A stretch of DNA of 36,068 bases. Source: an uncultured Actinomycetes bacterium. Its GTDB lineage: Bacteria > Actinomycetota > Geothermincolia > Geothermincolales > RBG-13-55-18. Below are positions 24,313 through 32,990 of this stretch, one piece after another. A program made the translations under genes and the position numbers. The DNA lies in the NCBI GenBank assembly GCA_937128055.1, contig CAKZMC010000015.1, positions 1-36,068 of the forward strand, read 5' to 3'. The number at the start of each line of letters is the position of its first letter. The stretch's first letter is position 1. The notes beneath the pieces were generated by a model, which was given only the letters and a program-made list of their open reading frames with translations, ran no database searches and was not told where the DNA came from.

Positions 24313-26007
24313 ATGAGTGACGTTTATGCCGGTAAGCCATGGTTGCAGAACTACGACGAGCACGTTCCGCCCACCCTGCAGTACGAGGAGAAGACCTTCG
24401 CCGAGAAGTTCCTGGAGATGGTGGAGAGATACCCGGACAAGGCATGCATCATCTACATGGGCCATACCATCACCTACCGCCAGATGGACAGGCTTTCCAA
24501 CCAACTGGCCGCCTACCTCATCGCGCAAGGCCTGAAGCCCGACGATGTGGTGGGCATGCACATGCCCAATATCCCCGCCCACTACATCGGCGTCGTGGCG
24601 GTGCAGAAGGCGGGGGGCGTTTCCACGGGCTTGAGTCCCCTGCTCACCGCCCACGAGATGGAGCACCAGCTCACGGACTCCGGGACCAAGATAGTCATGA
24701 CCACGGACATCCTCTTCGAGAAGATCGCCGAGGTGGCCGACAAGTCCGCCTTTTCCACGGTGGTCGTCAGCGCCATCTCCGACTTCATGCCCACGGCATT
24801 ACGCGTCCTGGGGAAGCTGGCCAAGAAAATCCCCAGCGCGGAGACAGGGCCCCTGGCCGGCAAGAAGGTGGTGCGTTTTCTGGAGGCCATCCGGGACATG
24901 CCCGACGAACCGGTGCTGGTGAAGCGGTCCATGGACGACCTCATCTTCCTCATGTACACGGGAGGGACCACGGGGCCCTCCAAGGGGGCCATGCTCACCC
25001 AGCGCAGCTACATGGACAACCGCCTGCAGACCCTTGCCTGGCTGGACCTCAAGACGGATGAGGTGGCCGTTTCCGCCTTTCCCCTCTTCCACATAGCGGG
25101 CCTTGCCCTGGGAGGATTTTCCATGACCAACGGGGCCACCCAGGTCTGCGTGCCCGATCCGCGCGACACCCACCGCCTGGTGTCCTTCATCAAGAAGCAC
25201 AAGCCCACCATAGTGGTCAACGTGCCCACCGTCTTCTACCAGTTGATGAAGCAGGAGAGCTTCAAGAAGCTCGATTTCAGCGGCATCAAGTTCTGCCTCA
25301 GCGCGGCGGCCCCCTTCCCGCCGGAGAGCATCGGCGAGCTGGAGAGCGTCGTCGGAGAGAACCGCTTCATCGAGCTCTACGGCATGACCGAGACCAGCCC
25401 CGTAACCTGCTGCAACCCCCGCTACGGCAAGAAGAAGCCGGGCTCCATCGGCATGCCCCTTTCCGACACCGAGTTCAAGCTGGTGGACCCCGAGACGGGG
25501 CAGCTTGCAGCCCAGGGCGAGCCCGGCGAGATCGCCGTGCGCGGCCCCCAGCTCATGAAGGGGTACTACGATAAGCCGGAGGAGACGGCCAACGCCGTGC
25601 GGGACGGGTGGATGTACACCGGTGACGTGGCCTACATGGACGAGGATGGCTACTTCTACATCGTGGACCGCGTGAAGGACATGGTGAACGTCTCCGGTTT
25701 CAAGGTCTTCACCCGGGAGCTGGACGATGTCATCGCCAAGCACCCCGACGTGGACCTGGTCGCCTCCATCGGCGTGCCCGACCCCGACCGCCCGGGGTCG
25801 GAGCGGGTGGCGGCCTTCATCATCCTCAAGCCGGGCGTGGAGAAGGGCGAGGCGGAGAAGGAGGAGCTGCTCCAGTACCTGCGCGACAACGTGGCTCCCT
25901 ACAAGGTCCCCAAGGTCATCGAGTTCGTGGACCAGCTTCCCCAAAGCGGCGTGGGCAAGATCCTCAAGCGCGAGCTCAGGGACATGGTCAAGGAAAAGCT
26001 CCGCTAA
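24313..26007 (+). CDS. AMP-forming long-chain acyl-CoA synthetase
   Basis: A 564-residue enzyme of the adenylate-forming family that activates a carboxylic acid with ATP and then transfers it to CoA, releasing AMP. The P-loop is MYTGGTTGPSKGAML, the A5 motif is YGMTETSPVTCC, the A7 motif is WMYTGDVAYMD, and the A8 hinge is DRVKDMVNVSGFKVF. The catalytic Lys lies in SGVGKILKRELR near the end. Length and motif spacing match FadD-type fatty-acyl-CoA ligases more than acetyl-CoA synthetases. The ATG at 24313 follows AAGGAGG. Chain-length preference cannot be read. It stands alone between a kinase and a conserved zinc-ribbon gene, and may feed acyl-CoA to the lipid enzymes nearby. Confidence 0.93.
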   Translation: MSDVYAGKPWLQNYDEHVPPTLQYEEKTFAEKFLEMVERYPDKACIIYMGHTITYRQMDRLSNQLAAYLIAQGLKPDDVVGMHMPNIPAHYIGVVAVQKAGGVSTGLSPLLTAHEMEHQLTDSGTKIVMTTDILFEKIAEVADKSAFSTVVVSAISDFMPTALRVLGKLAKKIPSAETGPLAGKKVVRFLEAIRDMPDEPVLVKRSMDDLIFLMYTGGTTGPSKGAMLTQRSYMDNRLQTLAWLDLKTDEVAVSAFPLFHIAGLALGGFSMTNGATQVCVPDPRDTHRLVSFIKKHKPTIVVNVPTVFYQLMKQESFKKLDFSGIKFCLSAAAPFPPESIGELESVVGENRFIELYGMTETSPVTCCNPRYGKKKPGSIGMPLSDTEFKLVDPETGQLAAQGEPGEIAVRGPQLMKGYYDKPEETANAVRDGWMYTGDVAYMDEDGYFYIVDRVKDMVNVSGFKVFTRELDDVIAKHPDVDLVASIGVPDPDRPGSERVAAFIILKPGVEKGEAEKEELLQYLRDNVAPYKVPKVIEFVDQLPQSGVGKILKRELRDMVKEKLR

Positions 26008-26026
26008 GCACCCCGATCCGCAAATA

Positions 26027-26058
26027 CGGGAGCGGGCGAGCGACGCAAGCCCGTCCCC
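26027..26058. repeat. 32-bp direct repeat, copy 1
   Basis: Identical over 32 bases to 26158-26189, at 131-base periodicity, beginning CGGGAGCGGGCG and ending AAGCCCGTCCCC. Within the unit GGGC can pair with GCCC and the outer GGG with CCC, so each copy may form a hairpin. It lies just past the acyl-CoA synthetase stop. Confidence 0.85.
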
Positions 26059-26157
26059 TTGCAAGCGCGACTCTTCCACGGGAGAGACGTGTTTCGCGCG
26101 CGAGGGAGCGGACAGCCGGTCACCGGTGCCCTCCGTGGCGGGCCGGCCGCGCGGCTT

Positions 26158-26189
26158 CGGGAGCGGGCGAGCGACGCAAGCCCGTCCCC
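26158..26189. repeat. 32-bp direct repeat, copy 2
   Basis: The second perfect copy of the unit at 26027-26058. With only two copies, 99 bases apart and not regularly spaced, it looks like a dispersed intergenic repeat rather than a CRISPR. Confidence 0.85.
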
Positions 26190-26338
26190 ACATGCAGACC
26201 GCATCCATGAACCGGGTTGCCTGGCGATAGAGCCCGTCATTCAAGCCCGCGGGCGTGAAGCGACGCCGGCTCCGCGAGAAAGCGCGGCCCGGCCCCGTTT
26301 AGCGCGGCAAACCGGTGACGGACCGCCACAATGCGGGA

Positions 26339-27400
26339 TCAGGCGGAGAGCGCGACCTCCAGGTCACCCGCCTCGTCGAGGCTCCACCTCATGCGCGTCT
26401 CCACGCCGTAGAGACTCTCGTGCATCCCCTGGACGAGCCCCGCCACCACCACGGGCAGGCACACGTTGCGCAGGCGCATCTCCAGCCCGCGGGCGTCCAC
26501 CTGCAGGGAACCCAGGTTGCCCAGCCCCCGTAGAGCGAGCTCGCGTCGGAAAGCCTCCTCGTCCTCGAGCAGCTCCCGGGGCAGCATGCCGCCGCGCCCA
26601 TGCTCCCGCACGGCATCCACCATCATGGCGGTTATCTCCTCGCCCAATTCCTTTCCCAGCTCCTCGAAGATGGGCATGATGAGATTGGGCCCGCTTATGG
26701 AAAGCCGCCGGCCGGTGACCTTGCTGGTGATGGTCCCCTCCGCCACGTCCCACTGGTAGTTGAGCAACATCTTCGGCACTCCGCAGGAACCGCACCTCTC
26801 CAGCTCGAGATCGCCGTCCCGGTGCTCGTACTTCCGGGGCGCCAGCCTCGCGCTCAGGTCCTCGGGGTGAGGCGAGGGAAAGGCGGTTATCTCGTAAACC
26901 CCCGGGGCCACCTCCTCATACTTGATGTCGTGATCGTATCCCAGCATGGCCTCGTAGGCGGCACCGTGCGTCGCCGCGGTCAAGTATACGGAGAAAGGCC
27001 GCTTGATGCTCACGATGTGGTAGTCTCTTTCGTCCTGCTGGTAGCGCGATTCGCGTTCCTCGTACCTGCCGAACCCCGTCAGGGCTGCCACCTCGATAAG
27101 GCCCACGTGCAGGTTATCCAGGCTGAGGGTACCCGCCCTGATCATGTCCCCCACGCCCTCCGGCAGCAGGGACGTGATGTACATGCGCACCGCCGCCTGC
27201 GCCGTGGCCAGCACGATGCGCTCGATAGAGGAGCCTATGGCCTTCTCCACCTCGTGGATCACGTGGTCGAAGAACTCGAACTCCAGGAAAGTCAGGCGCT
27301 CGTAGGTGAGCGTGGCGTTGACGATGTCCCCGTTGTTCAGCCAGTTGTGCTGGCTGCTGAAATAGGAGGGGACACCGCATTCCGGGCACAGCTCCTGCAT
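26339..27400 (-). CDS. Conserved-looking zinc-ribbon protein with internal duplication, function unknown
   Basis: I do not recognise this 353-residue soluble protein. It has two CxxCGVP motifs: CPECGVP near the N-terminus and CGSCGVP near residue 205. Each is followed by a similar run: an aromatic/Asn-Trp stretch (QHNWLNNGDIVN versus LNYQWDVAEGTIT), a basic-aromatic step (TYERL versus GRRLS), and a helix rich in Glu (HVIHEVEKAIGSSIER versus IFEELGKELGEEITA). The protein therefore seems to be a tandem duplication of a zinc-ribbon-plus-alpha/beta unit. Between them is a segment rich in Tyr, Glu and Arg (ERESRYQQDERDY). ATG 27400 is preferred to GTG 27409, since AAGGAGG lies 8 bases before the ATG. 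It diverges from the DUF362 ferredoxin gene. Confidence 0.75.
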   Translation of the reverse strand: MQELCPECGVPSYFSSQHNWLNNGDIVNATLTYERLTFLEFEFFDHVIHEVEKAIGSSIERIVLATAQAAVRMYITSLLPEGVGDMIRAGTLSLDNLHVGLIEVAALTGFGRYEERESRYQQDERDYHIVSIKRPFSVYLTAATHGAAYEAMLGYDHDIKYEEVAPGVYEITAFPSPHPEDLSARLAPRKYEHRDGDLELERCGSCGVPKMLLNYQWDVAEGTITSKVTGRRLSISGPNLIMPIFEELGKELGEEITAMMVDAVREHGRGGMLPRELLEDEEAFRRELALRGLGNLGSLQVDARGLEMRLRNVCLPVVVAGLVQGMHESLYGVETRMRWSLDEAGDLEVALSA

Positions 27401-27707
27401 CCCCCTCACCTCCTTCCTCGCATGCTTTCGGCATCCGGAGACATATTACCTTTTCCCGGCGGCAACCAGCGCCGCCACGTTCCCTGCTCCCCTCTCGCCG
27501 CAGCGACCGCCTCCGTTCACCGTCCCGGGAGGATACGTCCCGCCGGCGTCCCACTTGATTTATCGGGCCTCGCGAGGAAAGCTTGACCGCAGGAAGCGGG
27601 CGGAGACGGAAAGTCTATACACGAGCGGCGCCACCCTGTAAGAGGCCCGCAAATGCGTTAAAATGGGTGAGGCGATTTCCCTGCCGTGAACGAGAGGAGG
27701 TAAACGC
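27401..27707. other. Divergent intergenic region between the zinc-ribbon and DUF362 genes
   Basis: No gene is seen in these 307 bases. For the plus strand TAAAAT near 27660 with a weak CTGTAA 17 bases upstream could drive the DUF362 gene. For the minus strand TAATAT near 27447 is a possible -10 without a good -35. A perfect 10-bp palindrome CCTCGCGAGG lies at 27568-27577. Confidence 0.3.
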
Positions 27708-28790
27708 ATGTCCGAGGTCTACCTGGCCAATATGCGCTGTGGCCCCAACCGTGGGATGCTGGTGAAGCTCGCCGAGCTCTGCAAGAAAATCGCTTTGAAG
27801 GGGATCGTGGAAGAGAGGGATTTCGTGGCCATTAAGACTTCCTTCGGGGAAGCGGGAAGCACCGCCTATCTCCCCGTCATCTATATACGCGCCATGGTCG
27901 AGGAAGTGAAGAAAGCGGGGGGGAGGCCTTTTGTCAGCGACTCCAACACCCTCTACGTGGGCGGCAGGGCCCATGCGCTGAGGCACCTGCAGACGGCTGC
28001 CGCCAACGGTTTCACCCCGGAGACGACGGGTGCCCCCATCATCATAGCCGACGGCTTGCGCGGCCATGATTTCCAGGAGGTGGAAATAGAGGGGGAGTTG
28101 TTGAAGTCCGTGAAGATCGCCTCCGCTTTCTACCAGGCGGATGCCTACGTGGTCATGTCCCATCTCACCGGCCACGAGTTCATGGGCTTCGGAGGGGCCC
28201 TGAAGAACGTGGGCATGGGCATGGGCAGCCGGGGCGGCAAGCAGCAGATGCACTCGGACATCAAGCCGGCGGTGAACCGCGAGCGGTGCATCGGCTGCGG
28301 CAAGTGCCTGGAGTGGTGCCCGGCGGGGGCCATCAGCCTGGTGGGAAAGGGCAAGGAGAAATATGCCAAGATAGACCGCAGCAAGTGCATCGGTTGCGGA
28401 GAATGCACCGTCATGTGCTTCAAGGCCGCCATCCAGGTGCGTCTCACCGGGGTACTGGAAAACGCCCAGAAAAAAGTGGTTGAGTACTGCATGGGGGCGC
28501 TCAAGGGCAAGGAGAACAAGGTCGCTTTCTTCAGCTTCCTCGTCAACGTCACCCCTGATTGCGACTGCTGGAACTACAACGACGCCCGCGTGGTCGAGGA
28601 CATCGGCATCCTCGCCAGCCGCGACATCGTGGCCATCGAGCAGGCCAGCCTGGACCTCCTCAACCAGAAGGCGGGGAAGGACCTGTTCCATTCCATCTAC
28701 CCCGTGGTCGACTGCCAGAAACAGGTGGACTACGCGGAGAAGATGGGCTTGGGAAGCAAGAACTACGAGCTCATTCCCATCGACGATTGA
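27708..28790 (+). CDS. DUF362-domain protein with two [4Fe-4S] ferredoxin motifs
   Basis: A 360-residue cytoplasmic iron-sulfur protein. Residues about 1-185 and 220-345 form the DUF362 domain (VAIKTSFGEAG, VSDSNTLYVGGR, DAYVVMSHLTGHEFMGFGG). It is interrupted at about 190-245 by two ferredoxin motifs, CIGCGKCLEWCP and CIGCGECTVMC, each able to bind one [4Fe-4S] cluster. Its chemistry is not established; the clusters suggest low-potential electron transfer. ATG 27708 follows GAGGAGG. Its 3' end faces the aldehyde:ferredoxin oxidoreductase gene with only 27 bases between. A partnership with that enzyme is plausible but not shown, since the two are convergent and not cotranscribed. Confidence 0.9.
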   Translation: MSEVYLANMRCGPNRGMLVKLAELCKKIALKGIVEERDFVAIKTSFGEAGSTAYLPVIYIRAMVEEVKKAGGRPFVSDSNTLYVGGRAHALRHLQTAAANGFTPETTGAPIIIADGLRGHDFQEVEIEGELLKSVKIASAFYQADAYVVMSHLTGHEFMGFGGALKNVGMGMGSRGGKQQMHSDIKPAVNRERCIGCGKCLEWCPAGAISLVGKGKEKYAKIDRSKCIGCGECTVMCFKAAIQVRLTGVLENAQKKVVEYCMGALKGKENKVAFFSFLVNVTPDCDCWNYNDARVVEDIGILASRDIVAIEQASLDLLNQKAGKDLFHSIYPVVDCQKQVDYAEKMGLGSKNYELIPIDD

Positions 28791-28817
28791 GGAGGGGCGG
28801 AGGGCCGGCGCCCGCGC

Positions 28818-30680
28818 TCAGGGGTAGATGTCCTTCTCCAGGTAGGAAAGGCCCAGAGAGCGCAGGACCTCCGGTTCCGGCTTGCCGTCATCCCGCAACC
28901 CGCGGTACTCGTAGAACTCCCGCAGCATGGTTTCCATGTCGGGCACCACCCCGGCTATGCTGCCCTCCCCGGTGGGGGTCATGATCCTCTGGCCGAGACG
29001 GTCGTCGGCTCCCGTGGCTCCCCAGATGTGCCCCAGGCAGCGCTGCAGGAACCACACGCGCTCGCCCGCCCGCATCATGTCCTCGATCTCCCAGCCGTAG
29101 CCGGCCACGGCGTTGAAGAGGTCGCGCAGCAGCGGGATGGTGAAGGAGGTGGCGGGGAAGACGCACCAGCAGGCGGAGTTCATGATGCACCCCAGGTCCG
29201 CCGTCTTGGCCGCCGCTTCCGCCTTGTGCTCGGTGCTCATGCCCCGGTAGTGCTTGTCCAGCCCTATCTCCGGGAAGCGGATGGCCCCCCATTCCAGCTG
29301 GTACATCATGTTGGAAACGTGGCAGGCACCGCGCACCGAGACGGCGTATGCCAGCCCGTCCCCCCAGTCGAGGCGCGGGTCGTGCATGGGCGCCTCCAGG
29401 CCTTTGCTGTCGGTGAGGAAGCGCTCGCTGCCGCCCCCTACCTCCCGCGAGGCTGCGCGGGAGCCCTTACCCAGCAGGGTCGCCAGCTTACCCTCCCCCG
29501 CGACGATCCTGGGCAACAGGGAAATGACCGTGTCTATGTCGCCCCACTCCAGCCGGATTCCCTCGTAATCCTCGGGCTTGAGGATGCCGTTCTCGTAGCA
29601 GTCCATGGCCCAGGCGAAGGTGGCTCCGCAGGTGATGGTGTCCATGCCCGAGCGGTTGCAGAAATCGTTTATCCAGGCTACCGCCTCCAGGTTGGCGTTC
29701 ATGAGCATGGTCCCGAAAGCCCCCAGGGTCTCGTACTCCGGGCCCGCTCCCGGCCCCATGGCATACGGCCCCTCCGGCACTTCCACCACCGGCTTGCAGC
29801 GGACCAGGCAACCCCGGCAGGCCCGCCTACCCACCATTATCTCCTCGTCCATGGTGATGCCCGAGAGGCGCTCCCCGCCTTCCTCCCAGATGCCCAGCCC
29901 CCAGTTGCGGGAGGGCACGTCTCCCTCGACCATCTTCGACTCCATGTTGCAGGCGGTCCCGAAAGCCCGCAGCGCCTTGGTCATGCCGCTCCGCTCCACC
30001 CATCCCTGGTAGGTCTTCGCCAGCTCCGCGAACTTCTCGGGGTCGCGGTACTGGATCTTCTTTTCCCCCCTGGCCACGACGGCCTTTACTCTCTTGGCAC
30101 CCATGACCGTGCCCAAGCCGGCCCGCCCGAAGACGTGCCCCTTGTCGTTGACTATGCTCCCGAAGGGAATGAGGTTCTCCGCAGCCGGCCCGATGGCCAA
30201 TACCTTGTGGGTCTTGCCGTGCCTTTCCTTCAGGATATCCGTCGTCTCGTAGGTATCCTTGCCCCACAGGTCCGAGGCGTCGAGGAGCTGCGCCGATCCC
30301 TCCTCCAGCAGCAGGTAGACGGGCTTCTCCGAGCGGTTCGTGAAAAGGATTGCGTCGTAACCGCAGCGCTTCAGCTCGGGACCGAAGTTGCCTCCGCAGG
30401 AGGCCTGCCCCCAGATACCGGTCAGGGGAGAACGCGACCCCACCGAGAGGCGGCTGGACCCGGAGAGCCCTATGCCGGTCAGGGGGCCTGCAGCGAAGAT
30501 GAGCGGGTTCTCGGGGTCCAGCGGCTCCGCGTCCAGGTGGCCGTGGTCGTAGAGCAGCCTGGCGGCCAGCCCGGCCCCCCCGATATAATCCCGGTACATC
30601 TCCTCGGCCAGCTCTCGCGCCTGCACCTTTCCCGAGGCGAGATCGACTTCCAGTACCTTCCCCATGTTCCCGTAAGCCAT
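28818..30680 (-). CDS. aor: Aldehyde:ferredoxin oxidoreductase (tungstopterin enzyme)
   Basis: A 620-residue member of the AOR family, which oxidises aldehydes to acids with ferredoxin as acceptor using a W-bis-pterin and one [4Fe-4S] cluster; the reverse reaction also occurs in anaerobes. The N-terminal domain has the typical YIGGAGLAARLLYD, AAGPLTGIGLSGSSRLSVGS and GQASCGGNFGPELKRCGYD. Cluster ligands are Cys288, Cys291 and Cys295 (CRGCLVRC) with the distant ligand probably Cys506 in SACWCVF. GAGPEYETLGAFGT is also characteristic. ATG 30680 follows AAGGAGGG. The substrate is not readable from sequence. A promoter at 30876-30905 implies a long leader of about 190 bases. Confidence 0.93.
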   Translation of the reverse strand: MAYGNMGKVLEVDLASGKVQARELAEEMYRDYIGGAGLAARLLYDHGHLDAEPLDPENPLIFAAGPLTGIGLSGSSRLSVGSRSPLTGIWGQASCGGNFGPELKRCGYDAILFTNRSEKPVYLLLEEGSAQLLDASDLWGKDTYETTDILKERHGKTHKVLAIGPAAENLIPFGSIVNDKGHVFGRAGLGTVMGAKRVKAVVARGEKKIQYRDPEKFAELAKTYQGWVERSGMTKALRAFGTACNMESKMVEGDVPSRNWGLGIWEEGGERLSGITMDEEIMVGRRACRGCLVRCKPVVEVPEGPYAMGPGAGPEYETLGAFGTMLMNANLEAVAWINDFCNRSGMDTITCGATFAWAMDCYENGILKPEDYEGIRLEWGDIDTVISLLPRIVAGEGKLATLLGKGSRAASREVGGGSERFLTDSKGLEAPMHDPRLDWGDGLAYAVSVRGACHVSNMMYQLEWGAIRFPEIGLDKHYRGMSTEHKAEAAAKTADLGCIMNSACWCVFPATSFTIPLLRDLFNAVAGYGWEIEDMMRAGERVWFLQRCLGHIWGATGADDRLGQRIMTPTGEGSIAGVVPDMETMLREFYEYRGLRDDGKPEPEVLRSLGLSYLEKDIYP

Positions 30681-30875
30681 GTCGCCCTCCTTAAGCGCAG
30701 AACGCTGACTCTCCCGCCGTTATCCTGGCAGCACGCGGACGTGTGCCGCCGTGCCCCGTCTCCGCGGCAACATCCTGCCGGCCCCTCGACATCCCATCGA
30801 TATCCTGGCGGTCCCCAGACACGGTCGGAGCGCTTTCTCCACGTAGCCTTGCCTCCAAAGACCCCACGTTTTCCT
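30681..30875 (-). promoter_or_regulatory. Long leader of the aldehyde oxidoreductase gene with repeated CAGGAT units
   Basis: Between the predicted start (near 30869) and the ATG at 30680, the minus strand carries three copies of a GCCAGGAT or GGCAGGAT unit (ATCCTGGC at 30722-30729, ATCCTGCC at 30772-30779, ATCCTGGC at 30802-30809 on the plus strand), plus several GC-rich pairings such as GCACACG with CGCGTGC (one mismatch). A leader of this length before a pterin enzyme could be a structured control region. I cannot assign it to a known riboswitch class. Confidence 0.3.
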
Positions 30876-30905
30876 ATTATATACGCGCGGCCTTTACCTA
30901 TCCAA
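30876..30905 (-). promoter_or_regulatory. Promoter of the aldehyde oxidoreductase gene
   Basis: On the minus strand TTGGAT (30900-30905) and a perfect TATAAT (30876-30881) are 18 bases apart, in the gap between the ABC permease stop (30954) and the oxidoreductase start. Confidence 0.55.
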
Positions 30906-30953
30906 GGTAACTCCTGGCGGAGACCGCCCCGGGGGTCTCGCGCGAGCCATCCC

Positions 30954-31925
30954 CTACTCGGCGCGGTTGAACTGCCATAGGGCCAGGGCGAAGAGGAAAG
31001 CGCCGAACCCCAGCATGACCAGGACATCCAGCCACAGCGGGTGGGCCTGGCCTGGGAGTGCGGCTCTCTGCGAGAGCGAGGCGAGGGCGGCGGGATCCGG
31101 GTACCCTTTGCTCATCCCGATCTGGTATATCTGGGGATCCTTGAACCACGCCATGAACTGCGAGAGCGAGGAGGTCGCGCTCGTACCCAGGTCCAACCCG
31201 CGCAGCATGATGCCCCGCAGGGCGTCCACCCCGTAGGTGAGGGGGTCTATCTTGGTCAGGAAATCCATCCATCCCGGCAGCCCCTGCAAGGGAAAGAAGG
31301 CGCCGGAGAGGAAGAAGAGCGGCATGAGCAGGAAGTTCATCACGATGGGAAACCCTTCCATGGAGGTCATGCGCGCCGCCACCGCCACCCCCAGGGAGGT
31401 CAGGCTTAAGGCCATGAGGACTATGAGGGGGAGCACCGCCAGCACCTTCCACAAGGTGGAGAGGCTGAACCCGTAGACCCAGGGCGTGAAAGCGAGCGCC
31501 AGGAAGATGGCCCCCTGGATGAGGGCGGTGGTGGAGCCCCCGATGATCTTGCCCAGGGCCACGCTGGAGCGGGGCACGGGCGAGACCAGCACCTCCTTGA
31601 GGAAACCGAACTCCCTATCCCATATTATGGAAATAGCGGAGAACACCGCGGTGAAGAGCACCGTCAGGCCCACGATGCCCGGGAACATGAACTTGATATA
31701 GGGGACGTCGCCTCCGCCGAAGACCTTGAAGGCGCTCTGCATGCCCACGCCCAGCAGGGCCAGGTAGAGTATGGGCTGCGCGAAACCGCCGATACGACGG
31801 GGCTTATCCCTCCAGAAACGCTTGAACTCGCGCAACCAGATTATGTACAAGCCGCGCATGCTCCACTGCAAGGCGGATGGCCTGCGCAGCTCAACCGCTC
31901 CTCTTCCTTCCCCTATCGTGTCCAA
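30954..31925 (-). CDS. ABC-2 type transporter permease (DrrB-like)
   Basis: A 323-residue membrane protein of the ABC-2 export permease family. After an N-terminal cytoplasmic segment with WLREFKRFWRDKPRR come about six hydrophobic helices. EFGFLKEVLVSPVPRSSVALGK, between the second and third helices, is the family's amphipathic contact to the ATPase, and LPGWMDFLTKIDPLTYGVDALRG before the last helix is its typical signature. A loop of about 60 residues precedes the final helix. The start is uncertain: TTG 31925 has AGAAGG just before it, while a later ATG (MRGLYIIW) has no good site. It lies 78 bases after the matching ATPase on the same strand, forming a two-gene exporter. Such pairs export lipids, drugs or polymers; the cargo is unknown. 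Confidence 0.88.
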   Translation of the reverse strand: MDTIGEGRGAVELRRPSALQWSMRGLYIIWLREFKRFWRDKPRRIGGFAQPILYLALLGVGMQSAFKVFGGGDVPYIKFMFPGIVGLTVLFTAVFSAISIIWDREFGFLKEVLVSPVPRSSVALGKIIGGSTTALIQGAIFLALAFTPWVYGFSLSTLWKVLAVLPLIVLMALSLTSLGVAVAARMTSMEGFPIVMNFLLMPLFFLSGAFFPLQGLPGWMDFLTKIDPLTYGVDALRGIMLRGLDLGTSATSSLSQFMAWFKDPQIYQIGMSKGYPDPAALASLSQRAALPGQAHPLWLDVLVMLGFGAFLFALALWQFNRAE

Positions 31926-32003
31926 GGCCTTCTCTTCCAGCGTTCCCTGTCCTTTCCCTCAAGAATCCCTGCTTCCCTGCCACGGAATCATGCGCTCCGT
32001 CCC

Positions 32004-32990
32004 TTAGCGGGCGAAGGGAGGCCTTACCCGCACCGTCCTGCGCATGATCTCCAGCTCGTCCGCCCCTTCTTCCCGTATCTCCCGCCCGGTGAGCTTGAGG
32101 AAGACGTCATCCAGGGTGGGGCGGTGCAGGCTGATGGACTGGATGCGCACCCCGAGGTCCCGGATGAGCTGGGGGATGAACTCGTCGCCGCGGTCCACCT
32201 CGAAGCAGAGGCAGTCGCGGTCCTCGAGGATGTTTACATCGTACCTGCTCCTGAGCTCCTCCTCCGCCCTGGCATCGTCGTCCGTCTTCATGCGGATGAT
32301 GTCGCCCCCCACCATGTTCTTGAGGTTCTCGGAGGTGTCCATGGCGATGATCTTCCCGTGGTCGATGATGGCGATGCGGTCGCAGTGCTCGGCCTCCTCC
32401 ATGTAGTGGGTGGTGAGGAAGATGGTGGTGTCCTCCCTCTTCTTCAGGTCCTCGATGTACTCCCAGATGTACTGCCTGGTCTGCGGGTCCAGGCCGATGG
32501 TGGGCTCATCGAGGAAGAGGACCTTGGGGTAATGAAGGAGGCCCCGGGCGATCTCCAGTCTCCTCTTCATTCCCCCCGAAAAGGTGATCACCAGGTCTTC
32601 GGCGCGGTCCAGGAGATCCACCATCTCCAGGAGCTCGCGCTTGCGCTTCTCCCTCTCGCTGGGAGGGACGGCGTAGATCACGGCATGGAAATCGAGGTTC
32701 TCGTTGGCGGTGAGGCGGTCGTCGAGGCTGGGGTCCTGGAAGACCAGGCCTATGGACCTGCGCACCTCGTTTTTCTGGGACTGTACGTCGTACCCGTCGA
32801 CCCGCGCCTTGCCGGCCGTGGGTGCCAGGAGGGTGCAGAGCATGTTGATGGTGGTGGTCTTGCCCGCCCCGTTAGGGCCCAGGAAACCGAATATCTCGCC
32901 GCGGTCCACGGCGAAGGAAACCCCGTCCACCGCGACCAGGTCGCCGAACTTCTTCACCAGGCCTTCCACTTCCACCGCGAATCCGTCCAT
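32004..32990 (-). CDS. ABC transporter ATP-binding protein (DrrA-like)
   Basis: The 328-residue ATPase partner of the permease at 30954-31925. It has Walker A GPNGAGKTTT, signature FSGGMKRRLE, Walker B VLFLDEPTIGLDPQ and the switch His in FLTTHYMEEAE. After the nucleotide-binding domain (about 5-230) comes the C-terminal domain typical of DrrA/CcmA-like exporters, with the end segment ISLHRPTLDDVFLKLTGR. ATG 32990 (MDGFAVEVEGLVKKFG) follows GGGAGG and is where the family begins; an open upstream extension to 33110 is not supported. It is the first gene of a two-gene operon. DNA between it and the pyrophosphatase gene (32991-33264) is non-coding. Confidence 0.93.
   Translation of the reverse strand: MDGFAVEVEGLVKKFGDLVAVDGVSFAVDRGEIFGFLGPNGAGKTTTINMLCTLLAPTAGKARVDGYDVQSQKNEVRRSIGLVFQDPSLDDRLTANENLDFHAVIYAVPPSEREKRKRELLEMVDLLDRAEDLVITFSGGMKRRLEIARGLLHYPKVLFLDEPTIGLDPQTRQYIWEYIEDLKKREDTTIFLTTHYMEEAEHCDRIAIIDHGKIIAMDTSENLKNMVGGDIIRMKTDDDARAEEELRSRYDVNILEDRDCLCFEVDRGDEFIPQLIRDLGVRIQSISLHRPTLDDVFLKLTGREIREEGADELEIMRRTVRVRPPFAR

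Larger units (their letters stand above)
26008..26338. other. Convergent intergenic region with a 32-bp direct repeat
   Basis: These 331 bases separate two genes that end toward each other. They hold two perfect copies of a 32-base repeat (listed separately) and otherwise GC-rich sequence with no convincing gene. No terminator with a U-run is seen for either neighbour. Confidence 0.5.

Noticed and set aside
26027-26189. CRISPR array
   Set aside because: Only two repeat copies with a 99-base gap and no cas genes; it fits a dispersed direct repeat better.
29028-30980. A 650-codon plus-strand open frame across the aldehyde oxidoreductase gene
   Set aside because: Antisense to a full-length AOR with intact cofactor motifs; no recognisable domain and no ribosome site.
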